From the NCBI GenBank assembly GCA_014860395.1, contig JACZJU010000113.1, forward strand, positions 1-41,575: a stretch of 41,575 nucleotides of DNA, given 5' to 3'. Origin of the DNA: Burkholderiales bacterium (GTDB taxonomy: Bacteria > Pseudomonadota > Gammaproteobacteria > Burkholderiales > SG8-39). Below are positions 9,230-17,427 of this stretch, one piece after another. Made by a program: the position numbers and the translations under genes. The notes under the pieces are model-generated. The model worked only from the letters and a program-made list of their open reading frames with translations, had not been told where the DNA came from and made no database searches. The number at the start of each line of letters is the position of its first letter. The stretch's first letter is position 1.

Positions 9230-10396
9230 ATGGATTTTCAACTCAACGAAGAACAAAAATTGCTGGTGGAACTGGCCGACCGGCTTGGGCGAGACGAATT
9301 CGCAGCCAAGGCGGCGCGCTGGGACCGCGAGCACGAATACCCCTACGAGAACGTCGAGGTGCTGCGCCGGGCCGGCCTGCTCGGCATGACCATTCCGAAG
9401 AAATTCGGCGGACCCGAGCGGCCGCTGATCGACGTGGTGCTGGCGATCGAGCAGATCGCCAAGTATTGCGGGGTGACGGCGCGCATCGTAGTGGAGACCA
9501 ATATGGGGGCGCTGGGCTGCGTCATGGCTTATGGCACCGAGGCGCAGCAGCGCGAGATCGCGCGGCGCGTGCTCGAGGACGGTGACAAGCCGGCCATAGG
9601 CATGACCGAGCCCAGCGCCGGCACGGACCTGACCGCGCTTAAGACCCGCGCGGTGGAGCGCGGCGGCAGCTACCTCGTGAGCGGCACCAAGCATTGGATC
9701 ACTGGCGGCGGCATTTCCAGGACTAACCTGATTTTCGCGCGCATCATCGACACCAAGGGGAACGACCAGGGAATCGGCGGCATCCTGGTGGATAAGGGAA
9801 CGCCCGGTTTCACCATCGGTCGGGTGGAAGACGCCATGGGACTGCGCGGCATTCCGGAGGCCGAACTCATTTTCGAGAACTGCGAGGTGCCGGCGTCCTG
9901 CCTGGTCGTGCGCGATCCCAAGGACGGGTTCAAGAAGCTCATGAACGGCTACAACGCGCAGCGCATAGGCGCCTCCTCAGTCGCGCTCGGCATTGCGCAA
10001 GGGGCGCACGACCTGGCACTCGATTACATGGGGCAGCGCGAAGCGTTCGGGCGCAAGCTCAAGGATTTCCAGGGCCTGGATTGGATGATGGCGAAAAGCG
10101 AAATGGAGCTCGAGGCGGCACGGCTGCTCGTCTACCGCGCCGCGTGCAATGCACGTCGGCTCGAGAACAACGTCATGCTGCCGCAGATGAAGGAGGCGTC
10201 GATCGCCAAGGCGTATACGGGGCACGCGTCATTCGAGGTGGTGAGCGAGTCGCTGCAGATGTTCGGCGCGGCGGGCTATTCCCGCGATCTGCCGCTGGAG
10301 CGGATGCTGCGCGACGTGCGCATGTTCCAGATCGGCGGCGGCACCTCGCAGGCCCAGCTCAATATGATTGCGCGCAGCCTGTTTGCGGGACGCTAG
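9230..10396 (+). CDS. Acyl-CoA dehydrogenase family flavoprotein with unusual catalytic site
   Basis: This 388-residue protein has the standard acyl-CoA dehydrogenase layout: an N-terminal helical domain (DFQLNEEQKLLVELA), a middle domain with the FAD/substrate signature IGMTEPSAGTDLTAL and GTKHWITGG, and a C-terminal domain with the RDVRMFQIGGGTSQAQ segment. Most relatives read YEGT at the last site, where Glu is the catalytic base; here it is GGGT. The alternative base position used by isovaleryl-CoA dehydrogenase appears to be Gln (YNAQRIG). Either the base sits elsewhere or the chemistry differs. The start at 9230 matches the family N-terminus. The substrate is unknown. Confidence 0.85.
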   Translation: MDFQLNEEQKLLVELADRLGRDEFAAKAARWDREHEYPYENVEVLRRAGLLGMTIPKKFGGPERPLIDVVLAIEQIAKYCGVTARIVVETNMGALGCVMAYGTEAQQREIARRVLEDGDKPAIGMTEPSAGTDLTALKTRAVERGGSYLVSGTKHWITGGGISRTNLIFARIIDTKGNDQGIGGILVDKGTPGFTIGRVEDAMGLRGIPEAELIFENCEVPASCLVVRDPKDGFKKLMNGYNAQRIGASSVALGIAQGAHDLALDYMGQREAFGRKLKDFQGLDWMMAKSEMELEAARLLVYRAACNARRLENNVMLPQMKEASIAKAYTGHASFEVVSESLQMFGAAGYSRDLPLERMLRDVRMFQIGGGTSQAQLNMIARSLFAGR

Positions 10397-10454
10397 AGCA
10401 GTACGTGGTGGCGTCTCTTTTTTGAAACCCTCAGGCCGCGGGAGTTTCAACCAT

Positions 10455-10998
10455 AACCGTCTTTCTGGTGCGGTCTCGCTTCACCTCCGCACCAGAAAGA
10501 CGGTTGGCGCGCAGAGCGCGCAATGGCCGAACCCCGCCCCTGACTGACGCGGCGACGCACTTCGAACTGCGGTGACAGGACTTGCGCGGACGGCGTCCCG
10601 TCCGCGCGGATCACCGCTGGTGCGCGGAGGTAAAGCGTGTCCGCGCACTAGCGGCGATCTTGTGGAAAGGCAAGCCCGAGTGGTTGTCGCTTTTATTCAT
10701 AACCGTGTTTTTGGTACGGATACGCTTTTCATCCGTACCAAAAACACGGTTGGCGCGCAGAGCGCGCAATGGCTGATCTCTGCCGCTGACTGACGCGGTG
10801 ACACACTTCGATCTGCGGTGACAGCGCTTGCGCGGACGGCGTCCCGTCCGCGCGGATCGCCGCTAGTGCGCGGAGGTAAAGCGTGACCGCGCACTAGCGG
10901 CGATCTTGTGGAAAGGCGAGCCCGAGTGGTTGTTGCTTTTTAACCATAACCGTGTTTTCCACGCGGAGGTAAAGCGTGTCCGCGCACAAGCGGCGATC
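10455..10998. repeat. Family 1 repeat: tandem array of large hairpins, two ~246-bp units plus a remnant
   Basis: Unit A holds hairpin i (10455-10505, perfect 19-bp stem), hairpin ii (GCGCGC-AGA-GCGCGC, 10507-10521), a spacer, hairpin iii (10584-10607) and hairpin iv (10609-10659). Unit B repeats the order: i at 10701-10751, ii at 10753-10767, iii at 10830-10853 and iv at 10855-10905 (perfect 19-bp stem). The unit period is 246-247 bp. A remnant at 10948-10998 joins a left arm of type i to a right arm of type iv. Hairpins i and iv are each 51 nt with a 13-nt loop. Stem changes between copies are matched on both arms. A related unit lies at 38612-38792. No encoded protein, no target-site duplication and no transposase were seen. 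Confidence 0.88.
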
Positions 10999-11041
10999 TT
11001 GTGGAAAAGCAAGCCCGGTCGGCGCCAGTTTGCAAGGACTT

Positions 11042-11061
11042 GCACATCTGCGCAGATGTGC
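11042..11061. promoter_or_regulatory. Perfect 20-bp palindrome upstream of the TetR gene
   Basis: GCACATCTGC followed by its exact reverse complement GCAGATGTGC, centred about 53 bp upstream of the regulator's ATG and only 7 bp from the next palindrome. It could be an operator for a second regulator or a short hairpin. No known consensus was recognised. Confidence 0.5.
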
Positions 11062-11068
11062 TGTATGA

Positions 11069-11086
11069 TTCAAACAACTGTTTGAA
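11069..11086. promoter_or_regulatory. PsrA-type operator in the TetR promoter
   Basis: TTCAAACA-AC-TGTTTGAA is a perfect 8-bp inverted repeat with a 2-bp centre. It contains CAAAC-N4-GTTTG, which fits the consensus I recall for Pseudomonas PsrA sites (G/C-AAAC, 2-4 bases, GTTT-G/C). It ends 18 bp before the ATG of a PsrA-like regulator, the expected place for autorepression. Confidence 0.72.
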
Positions 11087-11104
11087 ACATACGTATGGAT
11101 TCCC

Positions 11105-11788
11105 ATGGCTGAAGTCGACACCCGGCAGCGCATTCTCGACGCTGCAGAATCATTGTTCACCGAACACGGCTTCGATGCGACGACGCTGCGCCAGATCACC
11201 GGTGCGGCCGAAGTCAATCTTGCCGCCGTCAATTATCACTTCGGCTCGAAGGAAGAACTGATCCGGGAGGTGTTCCGGCGGCGACTGACCTGGCTGAATC
11301 AACAGCGCCTGCAGGAACTCGATCGTCTGGAAGCCGAGGCCGGGGGTGCGCCGCTGAAGCCGAGCCGTATTCTCGAAGTGTTTTTCGGCGTGGCGCTGAA
11401 AATGGCCGCCGACACCGAAGGCGGCGGGCGCAGCTTCATGCGCCTGCTCGGACGCACCTATTCCAAACCGTCGGAATTCGTGCGCGGCTTTCTGGCGGAG
11501 GAATACGCCGCGGTACTTGCCCGCTTCAAGGCTGCGCTGATCAAGGCGCTGCCCGGCGTCCCAGGGGAAGAAATCCTGTGGCGCTTCCATTTCATGCTCG
11601 GCGCCATGTCCTATGCCATTTCCGGCACCGACGCGCTGCATATGGTGGCCGAAGACGCCCTCGATGACAGCGATCCCGAAGCGCTGTATGCGCGGCTGAT
11701 GAGTTTCATGATCGGCGGCCTGCGTGCGCCTTTGCCCAAGCTTCAAGCCGGACCGGCCAAGCGGCCGCGTATCAAGAAAGCCGCCTGA
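11105..11788 (+). CDS. psrA: TetR-family regulator of fatty-acid oxidation, PsrA-like
   Basis: A 227-residue TetR protein. The N-terminal helix-turn-helix (TTLRQITGAAEVNLAAVNYH, about residues 26-45) closely resembles Pseudomonas PsrA, with the typical NLAAVNYHFGSKEELI run. The C-terminal ligand domain is less conserved and ends in a Lys/Arg-rich tail. PsrA represses beta-oxidation genes and is released by long-chain fatty acyl ligands. Here it sits directly upstream of FadE-, FadN- and FadA-type genes and behind a matching CAAAC-N4-GTTTG operator, which supports the same role. The 62-bp gap to the next gene contains no obvious terminator, so it may head the operon. The symbol is by similarity and context. 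Confidence 0.82.
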   Translation: MAEVDTRQRILDAAESLFTEHGFDATTLRQITGAAEVNLAAVNYHFGSKEELIREVFRRRLTWLNQQRLQELDRLEAEAGGAPLKPSRILEVFFGVALKMAADTEGGGRSFMRLLGRTYSKPSEFVRGFLAEEYAAVLARFKAALIKALPGVPGEEILWRFHFMLGAMSYAISGTDALHMVAEDALDDSDPEALYARLMSFMIGGLRAPLPKLQAGPAKRPRIKKAA

Positions 11789-11850
11789 TGCACCGCGTCG
11801 GGCTCAAAGAACTATCGCAGCACACACCGTTTAATCGATAGGAGAAAACC

Positions 11851-13641
11851 ATGGGTCAATACATCGCTCCCTTGCGTGACATGCATTTCGTGCTGCACGA
11901 GCTGCTCGAGGTCGAAAGTGAATTGAAACAACTGCCGGCGCACGCAGAGATCGATCTGGACACCATCAACCAGGTGCTGGAGGAGGGGGCCAAGTTCACC
12001 TCCAAGGTGCTGTTCCCGCTGAATCACTCGGGCGACCGCGAGGGCTGCCGTCTGGATGCAGCAACACATGAGGTGAGCACGCCCAAGGGCTTCAAGGAGG
12101 CGTACCAGCAATACGTGGAAGCGGGCTGGCCGGCGCTGTCCTGCGATCCGGAATACGGCGGCCAGGGTCTGCCCGTGGTGGTGTACAACTCCTTCGCCGA
12201 AATGCTCAATGCCGCCAACCAGGCCTGGTACATGTATGCGGGCCTGTCGCACGGGGCCTACTCCTGCCTGCATGAGCACGGCACGGCCGAGCAAAAGAAA
12301 CTGTACCTGCCCAAACTCGTTTCTGGGGAATGGACCGGCACCATGTGCCTGACCGAAGCGCATTGCGGCACCGATCTGGGCCTGTTGCGCTCCAAGGCCG
12401 AGCCGCAGGCCGACGGTTCCTACAAGATCACCGGCAGCAAGATATTCATCTCCGCCGGCGAGCACGACATGGCCGCCAACATATTGCACCTGGTGCTGGC
12501 GCGCCTGCCGGACGCGCCGGCCGGCACCAGGGGAATCTCGCTGTTCCTGGTGCCGAAGTTCCTTCCCACGGCAGACGGCGGCGTGGGCGAACGCAACCCC
12601 ATCACCTGCGGTGCGATCGAAGAGAAAATGGGCATACACGGCAACTCCACCTGCCAGTTGAACCTGGACGCGGCCACCGGCTGGCTGGTCGGGCAGCCGA
12701 ACAAGGGGCTGAACGCGATGTTCGTGATGATGAACGCCGCGCGCCTTGGCGTAGGCATGCAGTCGCTGGGACAGACCGAAGTCGCATATCAGAATGCGCT
12801 GGTCTACGCCAAGGAGCGCTTGCAGATGCGCAGCCTCTCCGGCGTCAAGGCGCCGAACCTGCCCGCCGATCCGATCATCGTGCATCCGGACGTGCGCCGC
12901 ATGCTGCTAACGGCGAAAGCCTATGCCGAGGGCGGGCGCGCTTTCACTTCATTCATTGCGCTGCTGATCGACCGCGAACTCAACCATCCGGACGAAGCAG
13001 TGCGCAAGGATGCGGCCGACCTGGTGACGTTGCTGACGCCCATCGTCAAGGCCTTCATCACCGACAACGGCTGGATTGCCACTTCCGAGGCGATGCAGGT
13101 CTACGGCGGCCACGGCTATATCTCCGAGTGGGGCATGGAGCAGTACGTGCGCGATGCGCGCATCAACATGATCTACGAGGGCACCAACACCCTTCAGTCG
13201 CTCGATCTTCTGGGGCGCAAGGTGCTGATGGACAACGGCGCCAAGCTGAAGAAATTCGGCGCGCTGGTGCAGGCCTTCGTCGAGGAGAATGGCACCGACG
13301 AGGCGATGAACGAGTTCGTCACGCCCTTGGGCGAACTCGGCGGCAAGCTGACCAAGCTGACTATGGAAATCGGCATGAAGGCGTTCCAGAACCAGGACGA
13401 AGTCGGCGCCGCCGCAGTGCCCTACCTGCGCGTGGTCGGCCACCTGGTCTACGCTTACTTCTTCGCCCGCATGGCGAAGATCGCGCTGGCCAAGCTCGAT
13501 TCCGGCGACGGCTTCTACAAGGCCAAGCTTGCGACCGCGCGCTTTTACTATGCGCGGCTGCTGCCGGAGACCGCGATGCTGATCCGCCAGGCGCGCTCGG
13601 GCGCGGCGAACCTGCTCGAGCTCGAAGCCGAGCTGTTCTAA
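11851..13641 (+). CDS. fadE: Long acyl-CoA dehydrogenase, FadE type (~600 residues)
   Basis: At 596 residues it is longer than the ~390-residue enzymes, having the extra C-terminal domain typical of the bacterial long acyl-CoA dehydrogenases near Bacillus FadE/YusJ. The FAD/substrate motif MCLTEAHCGTDLGLL is present in the middle domain. The catalytic Glu is in NMIYEGTNTLQSLDLLG, so this paralogue, unlike the one at 9230-10396, keeps the canonical base. It would catalyse the first step of fatty acid beta-oxidation with electrons passed to ETF. The start follows AGGAGAAAACC. It is separated by 25 bp from the downstream multifunctional enzyme, indicating an operon. The chain-length range is not readable. 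Confidence 0.9.
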   Translation: MGQYIAPLRDMHFVLHELLEVESELKQLPAHAEIDLDTINQVLEEGAKFTSKVLFPLNHSGDREGCRLDAATHEVSTPKGFKEAYQQYVEAGWPALSCDPEYGGQGLPVVVYNSFAEMLNAANQAWYMYAGLSHGAYSCLHEHGTAEQKKLYLPKLVSGEWTGTMCLTEAHCGTDLGLLRSKAEPQADGSYKITGSKIFISAGEHDMAANILHLVLARLPDAPAGTRGISLFLVPKFLPTADGGVGERNPITCGAIEEKMGIHGNSTCQLNLDAATGWLVGQPNKGLNAMFVMMNAARLGVGMQSLGQTEVAYQNALVYAKERLQMRSLSGVKAPNLPADPIIVHPDVRRMLLTAKAYAEGGRAFTSFIALLIDRELNHPDEAVRKDAADLVTLLTPIVKAFITDNGWIATSEAMQVYGGHGYISEWGMEQYVRDARINMIYEGTNTLQSLDLLGRKVLMDNGAKLKKFGALVQAFVEENGTDEAMNEFVTPLGELGGKLTKLTMEIGMKAFQNQDEVGAAAVPYLRVVGHLVYAYFFARMAKIALAKLDSGDGFYKAKLATARFYYARLLPETAMLIRQARSGAANLLELEAELF

Positions 13642-13666
13642 ACAATTGTCATAGGAAGGAACTACC

Positions 13667-16054
13667 GTGAGCAATTTCATCGTCAGGAAAGTCGCCGTTC
13701 TCGGCGCAGGTGTGATGGGCGCGCAGATCGCCGCCCATTGCGTCAACGCCAAGGTGCCCGTAGTGCTGTTCGACCTGCCGGCCAAGGAAGGCCCGAAAGA
13801 CGGCATTGTGCTGCGCGCGATCGAGAACCTGAAGAAGCTGAGCCCCGCGCCGTTCGGCAACAAGGACGATGCGGCTCATATCGAAGTAGGCAACTACGAC
13901 GACAATCTCGAGGCGCTCAAGGGTTGCGATCTGATCATCGAGGCGATCGCCGAGCGCATGGACTGGAAGCACGATCTGTACAAGAAGGTCGCGCCCTTCA
14001 TCGGCCCGAACACGATTTTTGCTTCCAACACCTCGGGGCTGTCGATCACGGCCCTGTCCGAGGGTTTCGACGCGAAACTCAAGGCGCGCTTCTGCGGCGT
14101 GCATTTCTTCAATCCGCCGCGCTACATGCATCTCGTCGAGCTGATCCCGACCGCAGCCACCTCGCCACAGATACTGGACCAGCTCGAAGGCTTTCTCACC
14201 ACCACGCTGGGCAAAGGCGTTGTGCGGGCGAAGGACACGCCGAATTTCATCGCCAACCGCGTCGGCATTTTCGGCATGCTCGCGACCATCCATGAGGCGG
14301 AGAAATTCGGCCTCTCCTGCGATGTGGTCGACGATCTTACCGGCGCCAAGCTGGGCCGCGCCAAGTCAGGCACCTTCCGCACCGCCGACGTGGTGGGCCT
14401 GGACACCATGGGACATGTGATCAAGACCATGCAGGATAACCTCTCCGCCGATCCGTTTGCTTCGGTCTACAAGACCCCGGAGGTGCTGACAAAATTGGTG
14501 CAGGCGGGCGCGCTGGGGCAGAAGACCGGTGCCGGGTTCTACAAGAAAGTCGGCAAGGAGATTCAGCGCCTGGACTTTGCCAAGGGCGAATACGTTGCTG
14601 GCGGCGGCAAGGCGGACGACCTTGTCGCCCGCATCCTGAAAGAAAAGGATCCGGCCAAGCGCATGAAGACCCTGCGCGAGTCGACCAATCCGCAGGCGCA
14701 GTTCCTGTGGGCGATATTCCGCGATGTGTTCCATTACATTGCCGTCCACCTGGAAACCATCGCCGACAACGCGCGCGATGTCGATTTCGCCATGCGCTGG
14801 GGTTTCGGCCAGAGCATCGGACCGTTCGAGACCTGGCAGACCGCCGGCTGGCAGCAGATCGCGGGCTGGATCAAGGAAGACATAGACGCCGGCAAGACGC
14901 TGTGCAACGCGCCGCTGCCGGCCTGGGTATTCGATGGACGCAATGGCGTGCACCTGCCCGAGGGTTCGTACTCGCCAGCGCGCAAGAGCAATGTGCCGCG
15001 TTCGACATTGCCGGTGTATCAGCGGCAGGTGTTCCGCGCCCCGGTTGCGGGCGATGCCGTGCCCGACGGCACCAAGGCGGGCACAACGGTATTCGAAGAC
15101 GACTCGGTGCGCATCTGGCATCAGGGCGACGAGGTGCTGATCCTGTCGCTGAAGACCAAGATGCACGTGATCGGACCGGGCGTCATCGCCGGACTGGCAA
15201 AAGCCGTGGCCGAGGCCGAGGCCAATTACAAGGGCCTGGTGCTGTGGGGCGCCGATGCGGCCGCGGGCGGCGCGTTCTCGGCGGGCGCCGACTTGCAGTC
15301 GATGCTGCCGCTATTCATGTCGGGCGGGGTCAAGGCGATCGAGCCCGAAGTTGCCAAGCTGCAGCAGGCGCATCTGGCGATGAAATACGCCAACGTGCCC
15401 ATCGTGGCGGCGGTCTCCGGCCTGGCGCTAGGCGGGGGCTGCGAGTTGCTGATGCACGCAGCCAAGCGCGTCGCTTCGATCGAGTCTTATATCGGCCTGG
15501 TCGAAGTCGGCGTGGGCCTGATTCCGGCCGGCGGCGGCCTGAAGGAAGCGGCACTGCGCGCGGCAGCCGATGCCAAGGGCAATGATTTGCTGCAGTTCCT
15601 GAAGAACTACTTCATGAACGCCGCAACGGCGAATGTCTCCAAGTCGGCGCTGGAGGCGAAGAAGATGGGCTACCTCGGTGCCGACGACGTGATCGTGTTC
15701 AACCCCTACGAGCTGCTGCATGTGGCCAAGGTCGAGGCGCGCGCGCTGTTCGATGCCGGCTACCGGCCGCCCTTGAAGGCGCAGTTTCCCGTTGCCGGGC
15801 GCTACGGTATGGCGACCATCATGGCGCAGCTGGTCAATATGCGCGATGGCGGTTTCATCTCCGCGCACGACTACAAGCTGGGCGCGATGATCGCCGAGAT
15901 CGTCTGCGGCGGAGAAGTGGAAGCCAACAGCCTGGTAAACGAGCAATGGCTGCTCGATCTGGAGCGCAAGGCGTTCATGGAACTGCTCAACCATCCCAAG
16001 ACTCAGGAACGCATCATGGGCATGATGCAGACCGGCAAGCCGGTGCGCAATTAA
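13667..16054 (+). CDS. fadN: 3-hydroxyacyl-CoA dehydrogenase / enoyl-CoA hydratase fusion, FadN type
   Basis: A 795-residue bifunctional enzyme with the dehydrogenase half first: NAD-binding VAVLGAGVMGAQIA at residues ~8-21, FASNTSGLSI, and the catalytic His in GVHFFNPPRYMHLVEL. The hydratase half follows, with LALGGGCELLMHA and YIGLVEVGVGLIPAGGG carrying both expected catalytic Glu residues. This order is the reverse of Escherichia coli FadB and matches Bacillus FadN (YusL), which has similar length. It would hydrate enoyl-CoA and oxidise the 3-hydroxyacyl-CoA. The GTG start at 13667 follows AGGAAGG. It lies between FadE- and FadA-type genes in one operon; a structured repeat separates it from fadA. 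Confidence 0.92.
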   Translation: MSNFIVRKVAVLGAGVMGAQIAAHCVNAKVPVVLFDLPAKEGPKDGIVLRAIENLKKLSPAPFGNKDDAAHIEVGNYDDNLEALKGCDLIIEAIAERMDWKHDLYKKVAPFIGPNTIFASNTSGLSITALSEGFDAKLKARFCGVHFFNPPRYMHLVELIPTAATSPQILDQLEGFLTTTLGKGVVRAKDTPNFIANRVGIFGMLATIHEAEKFGLSCDVVDDLTGAKLGRAKSGTFRTADVVGLDTMGHVIKTMQDNLSADPFASVYKTPEVLTKLVQAGALGQKTGAGFYKKVGKEIQRLDFAKGEYVAGGGKADDLVARILKEKDPAKRMKTLRESTNPQAQFLWAIFRDVFHYIAVHLETIADNARDVDFAMRWGFGQSIGPFETWQTAGWQQIAGWIKEDIDAGKTLCNAPLPAWVFDGRNGVHLPEGSYSPARKSNVPRSTLPVYQRQVFRAPVAGDAVPDGTKAGTTVFEDDSVRIWHQGDEVLILSLKTKMHVIGPGVIAGLAKAVAEAEANYKGLVLWGADAAAGGAFSAGADLQSMLPLFMSGGVKAIEPEVAKLQQAHLAMKYANVPIVAAVSGLALGGGCELLMHAAKRVASIESYIGLVEVGVGLIPAGGGLKEAALRAAADAKGNDLLQFLKNYFMNAATANVSKSALEAKKMGYLGADDVIVFNPYELLHVAKVEARALFDAGYRPPLKAQFPVAGRYGMATIMAQLVNMRDGGFISAHDYKLGAMIAEIVCGGEVEANSLVNEQWLLDLERKAFMELLNHPKTQERIMGMMQTGKPVRN

Positions 16055-16071
16055 GCCGGCGTTCCAGACCG

Positions 16072-16161
16072 GGCCATTTCGGTTTAACCGAAATGGCCGC
16101 TGATTTAGGGGAGCGCGAGGGGATACGCCCCGAAGGAAGTCCCCTCGGGGGATGTCCCCTC
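16072..16161 (+). repeat. Family 2 bipartite palindromic repeat, copy 1 (fadN-fadA gap)
   Basis: Hairpin A (16072-16098) has a perfect 13-bp stem GGCCATTTCGGTT with one loop base. The linker GCTGATTTAGGGGAG follows, then hairpin B, a long form beginning GAGGGGATACGCCCC and closing with GGGGGATGTCCCCTC. It lies between co-directional genes fadN and fadA. Confidence 0.85.
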
Positions 16162-16189
16162 GCATCCAAATAGACCTAGGAGAAATCAA

Positions 16190-17386
16190 ATGACCAAACA
16201 ATTGCAGGATGCATACATCGTCGCCGCGACCCGCACGCCGATAGGCAAAGCGCCGCGCGGCATGTTCAAGAACGTGCGGCCGGACGATCTGCTGGTGCGC
16301 GCGATCCAGTCCGCGGTGTCGCAGGTGCAGGGGCTGGACGTGAAACTCATCGAAGACGCCATCGTCGGCTGCTCGTTTCCCGAAGCCGAGCAGGGCCTCA
16401 ACGTGGCGCGCATGGCAGTGCTGCTCGCCGGCCTGCCGAAGACGGTAGGCGGGGTGACCGTCAACCGCTACTGCGCCTCCGGCATCACCGCCGTGGCGAT
16501 GGCGGCCGACCGCATCCGTGTCGGCCAGGCCGATGTGATGATCGCGGCAGGGGTGGAATCCATGTCCATGGTGCCGATGATGGGTTACCACCCGTCGATG
16601 AACATGGACATATTCAAGGACGAAAACATCGGCATGGCCTACGGCATGGGCCTGACCGCCGAAAACGTGGCCAAGCAATGGAAGATTTCACGCGAGGCGC
16701 AGGACGAGTTTTCGCTCAAGTCTCATCAAAAGGCGATCGCGGCGCAGCAGGCGGGTGAATTCAAGGACGAGACGACTTCGGTCGATATCGTGGAGCGCTT
16801 TCCCAACCTCGCGAGCGGTAAGATCGACATCAAGACGCGCAGCGTCAGCCAGGATGAAGGCGCGCGCGCCGATACCAATCTCGCTTCGCTGGCGAAACTC
16901 CGCCCGGTGTTCTCGCCCAAGGGCTCGGTCACGGCGGGCAACAGTTCGCAGACATCGGACGGCGCGGGCGCGCTGATTCTGGTCAGCGAAAAGATTTTGA
17001 AGCAATTCAACCTGACACCGCTCGCGCGTTTCGTTTCGTTTGCTGTCCGGGGCGTGCCGCCGGAAATTATGGGCATCGGTCCGAAGGAGGCGATACCCGT
17101 GGCGTGCAAGGCAGCCGGCATCAGCCAGGATCAGATTGACTGGTTCGAACTCAACGAAGCTTTCGCGGCGCAGTCGCTGGCGGTGATGCAGGATCTGGGA
17201 CTCGATCCGGCCAAGGTGAATCCGATGGGCGGTGCCATCGCGCTGGGCCACCCGCTGGGCGCGACCGGGGCGATCCGTTCCGCTACTGTCATTCACGCCC
17301 TGCGGCGCAAGAACCTGAAATACGGCATGGTGACCATGTGCGTAGGCACCGGCATGGGGGCGGCAGGGATTTTCGAGCGCGTGTGA
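16190..17386 (+). CDS. fadA: Acetyl-CoA acyltransferase (3-ketoacyl-CoA thiolase)
   Basis: A 398-residue thiolase. The nucleophilic Cys95 is in [12 protein letters not shown]; the other active-site residues are in [22 protein letters not shown] and the second Cys of [11 protein letters not shown]. It would release acetyl-CoA from 3-ketoacyl-CoA, completing the cycle begun by the two upstream genes. AGGAGAAATCAA precedes the ATG. The 135-bp gap to fadN is almost filled by a palindromic repeat, which may set the ratio of thiolase to upstream enzymes. A biosynthetic acetoacetyl-CoA thiolase is possible from family alone, but the operon favours degradation. Confidence 0.92.
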   Translation: MTKQLQDAYIVAATRTPIGKAPRGMFKNVRPDDLLVRAIQSAVSQVQGLDVKLIEDAIVGCSFPEAEQGLNVARMAVLLAGLPKTVGGVTVNRYCASGITAVAMAADRIRVGQADVMIAAGVESMSMVPMMGYHPSMNMDIFKDENIGMAYGMGLTAENVAKQWKISREAQDEFSLKSHQKAIAAQQAGEFKDETTSVDIVERFPNLASGKIDIKTRSVSQDEGARADTNLASLAKLRPVFSPKGSVTAGNSSQTSDGAGALILVSEKILKQFNLTPLARFVSFAVRGVPPEIMGIGPKEAIPVACKAAGISQDQIDWFELNEAFAAQSLAVMQDLGLDPAKVNPMGGAIALGHPLGATGAIRSATVIHALRRKNLKYGMVTMCVGTGMGAAGIFERV

Positions 17387-17427
17387 GGCTTACGCGTTCT
17401 GGCAGGCAATTGTTCTCTGGGCCGGCG

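Larger units (their letters stand above)
10397..11104. other. Large gene-free region dominated by structured repeats
   Basis: About 700 bases between the acyl-CoA dehydrogenase and the TetR regulator. It starts with an imperfect inverted repeat TTGAAAC...GTTTCAA (10422-10450), possibly a weak terminator. The repeat array (10455-10998) follows, and the regulator's promoter with two palindromes (11042-11086) ends it. Open frames across the array are by-products of the palindromes and have no ribosome sites or recognisable protein features. Confidence 0.7.

Noticed and set aside
10455..10998. CRISPR array
   Set aside because: The ~246-bp units are far too long, the spacers between hairpins are themselves repeated, and no cas gene is present.
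10572..11045. Short open frames across the hairpin array
   Set aside because: They arise from palindromic repeats, share phrases on both strands and lack ribosome sites; the DNA is better explained as structured repeats.
11812..12885. Long open frame antisense to the FadE-type gene
   Set aside because: High GC and codon bias of the real gene leave the antisense frame open. It has no ribosome site or recognisable protein, while the sense frame is a clear acyl-CoA dehydrogenase. The same applies to antisense frames at 5184-6035, 15428-16678 and 39714-40655.
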